The notes under the pieces: generated by a model
Seen by the model: only the letters and a program-made list of their open reading frames with translations
What the model was told of the DNA's origin: nothing
The model's database searches: none
Part shown: positions 49,501 to 61,500 of the stretch, piece by piece
Numbering within the stretch: the stretch's first letter is position 1
How the letters are laid out: each line of letters starts with the position of its first letter
DNA from: Echinostoma caproni
Lineage: Eukaryota; Platyhelminthes; Trematoda; Plagiorchiida; Echinostomatidae
Direction: 5' to 3'
Assembly (NCBI GenBank): GCA_900618425.1
Contig: UZAN01039627.1
Coordinates: 49,468-113,467 of the forward strand
Length of the DNA stretch: 64,000 nt
Made by a program: the position numbers and the translations under genes

Positions 49501-52500
49501 GGGGAGGGGAGGCTGATGTTCAGTTTCTCTGAACAAACGCAATTTGGACCGAGTCAACCGGCTAAGTTGCCCAACAAGACTCGATAACCAATCAACCCGG
49601 TGAATGCTACCAAAACAAGGCAGGTCAGCGCACAGTTCTTACATCTCTTCTCGGTTGTTTTGGAACCAGAGAATTTTGACAACTCTCTGAGTGTACTGCC
49701 AGTGGTTCAACACCCGGGTCAATAGAGTTTCGCTTTTCGTCCTGTCACTTTGGTAGAAGAATACTTCTACGACAGCAATTCAGTGAGTAAGGCTTCCTCG
49801 GTGGAGATTATTTAGGAACCTTGGTCGTATGGGAGCATCTCTCAAGGTACATGGGATGGTGCATCCATCCCAACCCAAGACATCTATATTCAACCATACC
49901 GAAGCTTTTGTAGGTAAGGATATCAATTAGAGCTATCGACCTGATGGAGCGTGTTCAGTAGTACCGAAGTTTAACACTTCCAGGGTTGTCATCATAACAG
50001 AGATAGTATGTGTGAGAGCGACAGGAGTATCTACACTTTACTAGCCCAGACACAAAATGGGCTGCAGAACCGTTTCCAATTGATGCTGGTTATCATTCCT
50101 GCTTTGCGTGGTGTGGGTCAGCTTTTGATCACGGGAGTTTGCGGACCTGGAGCAGTGTATAATATATAGCTAATTCTGGTTTTGACGAGTATAATAATTA
50201 CTTTGGTTGTTCTCATCGGTTTATTTAAAACAATCTTCAAATTCTGGTTGTTGAATTCGGTAAATGACGCTAAAATTCACCGGGGGCACGACATCACTCA
50301 ACGCTGGGTAACGATCGACCTTGGGATAACGGGCTTCCATTTGCCCCTAAGCCTTAGTGAGTAGTTTTCTTTGATGCGTATGAATAACTGTTTCACAGAA
50401 ACCTGATCGAAATAATTTATTAAGGAAATGCCCGAACATGTATTTTCGCATACTGTATGTGTGTCCTGAGAGTTTTGTCTTGTGACCGAGCCAAAATACT
50501 AACATTCACATTCAATAAATGGAGTGCTTGAGCAGCCGAGAGGAGTGCATCAAAATAAACTGTTGTACACGTGGTGCAGATATCAACCATCATTAGATAC
50601 GGATTTCACCGTGGGACCTTCTGATGGCGTGGGTGGGGTAATAGAAATTTCAATGTAGTGTTTGAAATAAAACGAAAAAAGACCAATCCGAGGTCAACTA
50701 TCACACGTTTGCTCAAAAGAATTTCATTGTCTTCATTATTCATAACTTAACGAAAAGCAAAGGATCGTAATATGGATCATGGGGAAATCTACGTTTTTGA
50801 TGGACGTGTGTTCGGATCTCACTATTCAAACTCAGGCTAGAATCAAAACAACACGTGCGAGCGGGGTATTAAATAATTTTTCTTTTTAGATTTGTTCAGG
50901 ATAATCAATAGGCTCATTTGTTCATATTCTTATGCGAGAAGTGGCTGGCTCAACTGGAACCACAAACAGTCACAGTAATTTGACGTTTATGCACCAGTAT
51001 GTATTGATTTCAATCATTGCGCTGAGTCCTAAAACCGCAGCTGCGCCTTAAAACGCTTCTCGATTTGGCTTCATTTAATTTTTGGATCCGATCTCATAAG
51101 GGTAGCATTAGACTATTGATTCTCGTTCAACCCAATTCGAGTGTAAAATCCAAAAATATTTTCCCTTCAGTACACCAACACATCCTTTAATTAGTAATCA
51201 AAAGTGACAAACTCTAAACATTTTGAAGGAAGCCGGATGTTTCGGGTTTAGCAGAAAAATAATGTTCACTCTGTCAATTGGGTCAGAATTGAGTAGACAG
51301 AGAAGCATTCAACAAGCCCCTTTCTATTTCGGGAATTTTTCTTTCGAACTTTATGAGTTATCCAAATAATCTTCTCACACGACCAATGTGGTAGTAAAAG
51401 TGAGTTAATGGAATTTGAAATAGTTAGTGAGAGCTGTATTCTACTCTGACTTATTGACTGTAAAGATCCTAGCTCATATCACAGATCATTCACTACGGAA
51501 ACATTCTCCTGGGAAGAATAAAGTCTATTGGTGTTCTCCAGTCATTTACCCCCTTGATTAACTGTGGCGCAAACTGTTTCCCCAGATAATTCAAATTTTA
51601 AGACAAGGAATTCCTGCTTGTGTACACTGTTCTAACATTTGTTTTTCACGGAGGGACATCTGCTCAGTGCTTAATACGATGGTGTAAAATAGTAAAAGGA
51701 GGTTAAAGCTCATTCCAATCTCCGTATTTACTACGATCTGGAACGCAACAAAGAATGCGCAAACCGTACACGGACGTGTAAATTTGATAGTAGGATTCAC
51801 ATCGTACAATCAATGTGATTCATCGCACAACTAACACAAAACATGAAAACTAATGAAGGTTGATATGGAGTCGAAACTTGGTTTCTTGTTTCCACCTTAC
51901 CATTAATGACAGGTGTGACACAGTCTATCTGAAACTCTTCCTCACTGGAATAAATCACACTGGTTCTTGTTATGGCTTAACAACTTTTGCACTAGAAATG
52001 GCACCGAGTGAGATGAAAGATCTCCCCCCCCCGTGGAAGTAGGCTTCAACTACGCTGATGCTGTGCACCGGATATTAATTCATGACTTGTTGGCCATACT
52101 TCCACAGGCTTTTTCAAGAGACCAAAGGCTTTGGTCTTTCACATTTACAATCAACGATTTAGTCGGTTCAGCCAGTTTAAGGAACAGGTTGGTCATGACA
52201 CTCGAGATCTCTTTGAATGTTGTTCTGTTAAAAAAATACCCGTTAAGTTTATGAAGAACCCAATTTCGATAAACATGAGAAAAACAAATTATCGGAGCCT
52301 GTTAGTGTGTTCACACAGTTTTGCACACGACCTATTCCACCTCATACCGCGCGATTCGATCACATTCGGTTCTTAGTGCAATGCTATAAAATTGCACGCG
52401 TCCCTCACACGGAGAATTTCGTACCCCCGTGATAGGAGAATTTGATAAATGTGTTCTTGATCTCAGTCAGATTATGCTTTCAGAATAAAATGCATCATAT

Positions 52501-55500
52501 ATTGGGCAGATGAAACGCTGATAGGAAATCTGTGAAGCAAATACATTGGGGAACCTGCCGAGTTATTGATAGACAATGAAAATTAGGCAGTATAATTTGT
52601 GCTCTCCGGCTTGTCCGATCGAATTTCTTTCACCCTGTCCTCAACGAGTTAGTTCCATTCGATAGACCGAACCAATTCTTACACTACTTCTTTGCGTATG
52701 TATTGATGTACATAAACGTATGCATGTATGTATGCACGTATGTAGGTATATATGTACGTATGTACTTAAGTAGGTAGGTAGATATGAAAGCATAGGCAGG
52801 CATGCGGACAGATTTCGTACTGTCCAGGATGTCACTTGTAATTATTCACGAATTAATTGTCTACTTAGAAGTACGGTTGACCTGTAACCCCACACACGCA
52901 CACACCTAATAGTTTCAACTGACTTCCTGCGAGTTAGGATACTCGAAGAGAAAAACATTATCCAGCAGCTCATAAACGTCGCGCCACTTCTAATAAACAA
53001 ACGCTATGCGTTTTCGTGATGAGAGGACAAAACAAGTGATAAATTTTCGTGGGCTGAAGATTGCGTGCAAATTAGTGTTCTGTTCATTTGCTATGCGTTC
53101 ATTCCAAGGTTACATTTAATCCATATTAAATGCAATTAAACCACCTAAACCATGGTTTGGCGCAACAACTTTCACTGGTTAAGTCAGTTTCCATTTATAC
53201 AACAATTAACTATGCGCATTCGTGCTAGAGTTCTGGTGGCTCACATTTTGCAACCCATTTGGAATATTGAGGAGAGATAGTATTGTGAACCTAGAGAATA
53301 TAGGCAGACTTGGGTTACAATGTGAATGAGTAGATCATGAGTGCCACTCTTGGCAACACTGAGCCATACCACCGAATTGAATAGGGGCATGCACCTTTTT
53401 GACAAGCTTAAACCTCCGAGGTGCGCAACACACCTCCATACTCAATCAAGCCGGTAGCCACTATCAAAACCGAGATCTCTGGAGTGTGGTTTATAAGTCT
53501 TCTCCTGGTTGGGTTGGTGTCAAAATATTTCTCTAATTCAGGTTGATGGACCAGTTTGTTCACCTACACGGTCCTACCCCAGATGTTGACATCTTTTCCT
53601 CTGACTTTGGTGGGGAAAAACATCAGCCAAGCAAAGCCATCCAGTAGACCTTCACAAGCAGAGGCTGGTTGTGATGGTTGACTACATAAGAGCATTTCGC
53701 AAGACAAAATGGAAGGGTGATCAGTCATAAAACGAAATAACCCCCCTACAGCATTGATATAGGTGATAATACCAACAAAGCACGAGAGCATCTATCATAA
53801 AACAGCCAGCCTTATCTCCCACAATAAATGACCGTGAAATATTCTCTCTGCCTTTTTTCGCAAAGCTATTCATTTGAAACGGTACATTGTTTCCTTTGAT
53901 GAAGTTCAACCAGCTCAAACGATTGTTTAAAAAGAAAATCCCACAATTTGTGTAAATTCTCAACCGTTTTGCGGTAAAATATTAGTTTTCTCGTAGGAGT
54001 GATAAGTACGCAGCAGGTATTACTGTAGCCGCAGTTCGTTTCACACAGGGGACCAAATCAAGTGATTAAATAACCGAATTCACCTGGGAACAAGCTCTCC
54101 ATTTTCGAGTTACCCATCTGTTAAGACAGGCGCTTGATACAAGCTAGACCATTTGGAGTTGCTCTACGCACTAACTTGTTTCGCTTCCTGTGTATCACGA
54201 TCGTATTGTTATATATTCGCAAGACTATTAACGGACTGTTTATTGGAAGATCAACATAAACAGGAGGTAAATAGGACCATGCACAATGAAACATCAGATC
54301 TGAAACTGCTGGTTAGTAGTTTCATTAAAGGTTCTTGACTCATGGTCAAATAGCTCTACAGTCCCTTTGCCCCTTCTATGGTTACCACAATAGATCCTTT
54401 AAACAGATACCATGAAAATCCACCAGCACGTACAAAACACACAAATGTGAGTAGTGTCTTACCACAGCACTGGTCTATTAATAGTCGAGCAATGCACTGT
54501 AGAAAAACATCAGTAATGTGCATGTCTGTGTTTTTGGATAGCAATCATGCGTATACACCCATTTTTCTGTTTGTTGTTTCTGTCCGTCGAAACCAGACAG
54601 TCATCTTCTTTGTCAGTCTAACTTATATGCATCATTTTATTCCATATCAGTGAAAATATATTCGCTATGCAGGGTAACCATTTTGCCTAAGACTGATGTT
54701 CCCCGTAAATCCTATGAATCCGATCCCAGAAGAGTGTTAATCCGACGCGCCAATCACTTGATCTATCTGTACTGGTTCCCAACAAATTCCTGCCTGGTAC
54801 CCATCCGTCCCAGTCACTGAAAGAATGCATAGACTGCCTGATATAGGATTTCTTAACAGGGTTTTACTCGGTAATTCCTTGCACGAACCGCTTCCGGACT
54901 ATTCCAGCGGTGAAAGTTTTTGACCCCAAGATGGCAAGTGCACACTGTTGCAAACGACTGGAATCTCCGTAAGTCTTCACATAAAAGTTGATGTAGTCAT
55001 TTCGATCGTTGTATTTCGTTTTCATATGTCACATAGATCAAACACATGTGAGAGAAGAGATAGGAAAGAGAATGACATAAATAACCGTAAGCAATTCTGA
55101 ACTGTCAAAATTAAATTGTCTATTGGAAGAGTAATTTCATTTACGAAACAAATCTGACCGCACTTGTGCTTACTTCAGAGCAAACACATCGGTGAAGTCT
55201 GAGAATATTCCTGGGTAAGATTTTTCGGGGTTGCCACTGAAGAATGTGATGAGCAATTCTAAGTGATCGGATAAAGGAATTTATGTGTACAGAGCAAATT
55301 AATACAGAATAAAAATGCCTAAATGCATAGTCTATTCAGCTTTGCTCAGTATCGTTTGAACAGCTCCACAGACACACAGAGAGAGAATAAATCCAGAATA
55401 ATCTCGAAGACCATACAAATGTGTGATCATCAAAGATCTCACATTCGGTCTCAGAGAGAAAGTGGTCGATGGTGTGAAACTTTCGTTTCCCACGATAACT

Positions 55501-58500
55501 TCCTCCCCATTCAAGGGTTTACACATTTTGACCCTCTGGCTTGATCACGAATCACTAAAAAGGAGCTTGTTCAAACGAGGATCAAACACAAAATTCCAAC
55601 AACAGCATACCATATGCACAGAGTATCCCCTTTTGTAAGGCGGCATCTAATCTTTTACCTCATATTACCCTCGTTTTAAACCTAAAAGAATCCCTTACGA
55701 TAATTGATAAAAACCATTCAATACTCAGATTAGTGTTTATAAGCGAGCTGCATAACTAGATTGAAAACTATTCGAAATTCGCTCATATAATAATCTGAGT
55801 TTCAACATATTCCCACTGTCGTAAGCAAATTACCAGATTTGTTAATATCCTCTGTTTGACCTGCCTTCCGGGTTGATTAGTTTTTAAACCTCAATCCTGT
55901 CTTTAGCGTCGAAGGGCTGAAGTGATTCTGCTTTTATAATAAATAAATGACATTTAGTACCGGAAGCTGAGCATCTTCACATTCGAATTTGAAGTATGAG
56001 GTTTGTATGTCCCTCGAGGGTTGCAAAAGGATGTGAGAAATACAGGAGCTGGATTCATAAAAATTGAATTTGTAAATTTCATCTGTTGGGCCCTTACCCA
56101 CCAAGAAACAACAATCCCTTACAGGTTTTCTTGCATGTGATGAATTTTCTTCGAAATTAAACGAGCATTAACCGCATCTTTGTCTGTTGCTAATTTCTTT
56201 TTGTGTTCGTTTCTGTGGGTTACATTCAGATCATAGTGATTCAGAACCCCTATTGAATGCATTTTGTTGTGCCTTTGTAATGGACCGCTACAACGGACAA
56301 CTTAAAATGAATCGATGACGGTCACCGTTGCGTCGATTCGTCAGACCAACGCAACGTTCGTACAGATATTTGAGGACAGCCGGGCTCCAACCGCTTTGTA
56401 CTTTTCTCGTCATACGCGCGAACCGGGCCAGAAAAATGGTTCGCGTATGCGGGTTTATTATCCAGTTAGAGTGGTCATTCGGTATCCGTCAAAAGTTCTT
56501 TTTTCCATAAATTTATCTTCCAATAGACCAGCATTCGGTGGAACTCATTAACTTGCTATTTCATCCCTTTTTATACACAATCTGTTTTATTTCCTCAGTA
56601 GATTAAGGTGTATTGGAATAAGTTTACCGGTAATTTTCAAGGCGGTAGACTTTTAAAATTAAGGCTAGTGAATTCTGGCAGTTATTACCCACCACCACCA
56701 CCAGAACGTTATCAATAAAAAGATCTATCATCAGTGCCTTATGCATTTGATCTTTTGGTGCTCTTAACTACAGCCGATGCCTTTCACTTGTGGTATGTAT
56801 AAATTTGTTTTAAAACCATGTTTCCTATGAGCCCCGAACAGGGAGGTGAGAATATTTCACAATTTGAACTTTCATATTTTTTCTTTGGTCAGATATCAGC
56901 AGCATATCTACAATGCCAATTTTCCAGTTTCTTACAGCTTGGGGTCTTTTTTAAGTAGATGTTTTGCTTTGATATGACCTAGTAATCATTCATCAGGTTT
57001 CGCTCACTCCTACTTAAACATTTTCTGCAAACGTTCAAAGAGGATTTATGCCACACACATGCACACGGACACCCCACCTCAACGATTTCCTTAATTTTTA
57101 TCTATCCACTTGCCCAGGTATTTTATTGGCCGGATTCCGATATTTTTTCCAACGTCCTGTGCAGATATTCTACAGCTAACGATTATTTTGCCCGTATTCA
57201 TATAATCAAAGAGAAAGATTTTACGTAGACGTATTGCACAAAAGGAACAATAGTCGTCCGTGCCATTACTTACTCATTTTTTATTTTCACGCTTCCATTT
57301 GATCATTTTTGACATAAATCTATACATTCATGTCCGTGCAAGTGATTGTATTGTAACACAATACAATCGAGTAAACACCAATCCAAAGAGAAATAACCAG
57401 CAATAAATTAAGCTCTATCGGAATAAAAGAGAGCACTGATTGAAACTATTGATTAGTATGCTCAAATCTGTGAATACGCTTCTGTCTCATGAGAGAACCC
57501 CCTGATTTAATTGGTTGCTTGTGTGTGACTGGATAACAAAGAGTATCGGGTAGTTGCTTCGTCCCTATTAAGATCCACCATTAGTTTGTTCGTCTCCGGT
57601 GGGATAGGAACGGCGAAGTTTCACTCTGGAGATATAAATCCCAATTAGTACTGTACCATAAAACCGAGGGTCAACATCTACAACCTATGGTTACATGAGA
57701 CAAACGTTTTTTCTTTTACAATTCATATTACCTCATTGTGTATTGTGCACTTTCTACTGTGTACAATTTATCGCGTTATAGTAACCAGTTCGATTACTCA
57801 ATAAAGTTTGTATTCAGAATTCTTTTCCAACCCAAATCACCCCACCCCCAAATTCTATGCATATCTTTCGCATTCTAGCAGACCGTCTTTCTTTCGTTTT
57901 CTTTGTGGAGGTATTTAAGTGACTGCTATCAAAGGAATCCTCTAATCTTTAANTTAAACATCGATGTTATAACCGCGTATTACCTGAGACCTTTCGTCGC
58001 TCGACGTAAGAGCACACCAATACCACCGAGCCTAAGTGTTGGTCGAGACTTAAATTCCCGGAAGGTAATTTGTTGTTTCTAATAACTTAACTTCGATCCT
58101 CATAAATGTTCTATCCACCCTCTCTGCTGTCTATCACATCTTGCCCTATGAATCAAAGATACATTCATACGATTTCTCAGTTTTCCAATACAGCATGTTA
58201 CCGATTTGCAGCACTTAAACGTCATTCATAGTATATAAAAGTGTATTAACTTTGGTAGTTTTTAACGCCCTAACCAGAAATATTCTNNNNNNNNNNNNNN
58301 NNNNNNNNNNNNNNNNNNNNNNNNNNNNNNNNNNNNNNNNNNNNNNNNNNNNNNNNNNNNNNNNNNNNNNNNNNNNNNNNNNNNNNNNNNNNNNNNNNNN
58401 NNNNNNNNNNNNNNNNNNNNNNNNNNNNNNNNNNNNNNNNNNNNNNNNNNNNNNNNNNNNNNNNNNNNNNNNNNNNNNNNNNNNNNNNNNNNNNNNNNNN

Positions 58501-61500
58501 NNNNNNNNNNNNNNNNNNNNNNNNNNNNNNNNNNNNNNNNNNNNNNNNNNNNNNNNNNNNNNNNNNNNNNNNNNNNNNNNNNNNNNNNNNNNNNNNNNNN
58601 NNTTAACGCCCTAACCAGAAATATTCTTTTATTGTTTGTTTTATAACATGAAGCGATCGATGGAATCGAACATTTGTCCCTGTCTTAAGGAATTACGATT
58701 AATTTCAAGCATGATTATTCTAAAATTAAATGGGTGAATTTTACTAGTCAACAATCAATTACCTAACGGGTTAAATTGATAAATAATGCGTTAAACGTCC
58801 TCTTGTTCTAGATGTAGGGACCAAGTTATACTGTTTCGGAAAATGAGTACATTAGTGAACCAAATGTCTCCATCTTTTGATTTAGCCTGGCGAGTCAGAA
58901 ATCCGTACCTCGTTTGATTTCACATGCAAACCAAGCAGGAGAGCACGTAGTTGGTGGATTATAAAGTACACCAAATTCTTTCTTCGAATGTGTTCCGAAA
59001 ACGTTGGTTGACAAGTCAGATATTTTTGCAGAAAGAAGGAAACTAGCTTGAAAATTCTCTTCCTTCAATTGAAATACATTAAGTTTCACATAAATATTTA
59101 TGAATAACGGCGTGGGATAGGACTGATGTTCCTTCTGAATTCATCTTCAAGTAAAATCTCCATTTCATCCCGCCAAGCGTACACTCAGAAAGCAATAGAC
59201 TTTACTTTCCTTTCTTTTAGTGCTCATCCATAACTCATATTCACCATCGCACCCCGGGTTTGAACTCCGGATTAACCGCATGGAACAAGTGAGGGTTATA
59301 ACTAAGCTCAGCAGTTCCCACCAGGTCTGACAAGCAATACTAATTCAAATTCGGTTCAAACATCATTTTCCAAAGGAAACTAGTTGTTTTCGTGCCCTCA
59401 TTTTTCCTTCTTTGTTATTTTGGGGTACACAAAAGATTTGACAATCTCTTGATATTGGTTTTCTAAAGGCTGAATATATTTTGCAATACATTAGAGCTAA
59501 ATGTTACTCGAAATTCCGAGTAATTAAATATTGGTCATTTTTGTTTTACAAAATTCCAATCAGTTCAGTTTCTGTTAATTCGAATTTCATTCACTGTTAA
59601 TAATGAATGAGACCCTCTATCACTCGGAAACAAGGGTACCTTCTTTTAATCCGAAAGCCTTTGATTCAAGTCCAGACAGAATCACAAGACAAACGTACTG
59701 TCCCAGCAAAGACCACTAGCAATGACAGCCACTTAGTGCTTTTCATTGACCCTCAATCAAATCAAAGATTGCACTGTGAATATGATCTCTTCAGTAGTTG
59801 CGCAACAAACAAACTCCCACAAAGTGACATTCACACAACACAAATAGATGTGTCTCAGCGAGAAGTGATATCACAATCGAACCCCTTTATTTATCCGCCA
59901 CTGAAGTGTGGTACAAAAATCGATTCATTTTATGCCTTGTATATGGGTTTTCACAAATCGAAGCCGCAAGGATGAGTTCGACTTGCAAGAGGGAGTTTTT
60001 GCGCTCATACATAGCAAACGAAGACCGTTTTAGGTTAGCCTCTCTAGATTTGAAAATACTATCGATCGGATCTGGAACTCAGCTGAAGTGGTTTGAACAA
60101 CTAGACTGAGCTCATTTTGGAGTCGGATGACCCAAAATAGTTCTTTTTTCTCCCCAAATAAAACTCATTTCACTGAAGTTTGTTGAAGTTTTTGAAAGTT
60201 GTTGAAGTTTGTAAAAGTGTTTTTCTTAATTTACGTTGTTCACTGGTTAGAAACTAAACAAAAGTTGTCGTAGCTTACAGTCAAATGGTTAATTAATTTT
60301 CTTTATTCTACCCAACAGAATATCTTTCTGTATTTATATTTCCACTATATTGCAGACCTTGTCCCTTTGATCATGTATGAACAGTGCAGTATGGCGAAAT
60401 CTGATTCCGTGACCTGAGTTCACATCCTTCAGTGTTGACTTGTAATCTAACGCTGTTGTCAACTCGTGTAGTCTAAGATTGGTAACACTACAATTCGAGT
60501 GGATAAACACTACTAACGACTTCGGGTGAGAGTGAAACAGTTTTGGAGTGCTTCCAAAACTGATCAGTAATCTGTGTGATATGTGGGCAATTAATCCTTC
60601 ACATCCCAGATGAAACTTTCTGCACCAAATTAATCCAAGCGCACTGGCTGAAAAGAAAACAATATTTCTTACCCGTGATTGTCGCTTCCTAACACCTCAT
60701 CCTCTGCCCACTCCTGTGGTTATTATAACCAGTACAAGATCAGTGCCTCATTATATATTTCAACGGTAAATCGAATTGCAATACCGCATTTCGTTCTCTC
60801 CTTTAGTTAGATCGACTTAAGCAATACTTGTGAACAGGCTTGCCCTATTGAAGAACGTTTGTTTTTCTCAATTCCCCAAATACAAGATGAGTCATCCTGC
60901 TCCTAGTTTTGTTTAAGATGTAATCAAAATCCAAACACTGGCCAGATCAGCAGCTCATTGAGCTCAATATTCTCATTGGGTTGAGCTAAAAGCGAACTGT
61001 ATGGTTTGACTTGCCTGAACAGGACAGTTTGTAGTTTCCCCAGCTTCAAATCCATGAAGGCACCAATGTCTTCAATGTGTACTAACTGCCGGACAGCATT
61101 GTGCACACTCATCCCGGGTTAGGTTTGCTGTCATGATAAATCAAGCTCCTACAGGACCCTAACACCAATTCTATACAAGGAGTTTTCAGATTCACTTGCA
61201 ATGGGGTAGGGGAAAATGTACAGTCACAACAGGAAACTAGCACATCAAAAAACTATGCATTGATTTTGCTCGAATTCCAAAACTCATTCAGTTGTTTTAA
61301 CAGGGTCTTGCAAACTGAACCCGGCCGAATATTGTGACCACATAGCAGAAAAATCAGCCTGTTCACACCAAATGGTTTCAGGCAAAAGCGACTGTTACTC
61401 TCCCAAGTGCATGGAATTCCTGCAGTTTTAGAGTACATCAAAGAACTTCATTTTAGTGAGCTCATTCTGTTTTCCCCCAGAGCAGTAAGGATGCCTACCG

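Noticed and set aside
59906..60109. Homeodomain-like reading (VWYKNRF, EDRFRLAS)
   Set aside because: The order and spacing of residues do not match a homeodomain, and the frame overlaps another open frame. Chance resemblance.
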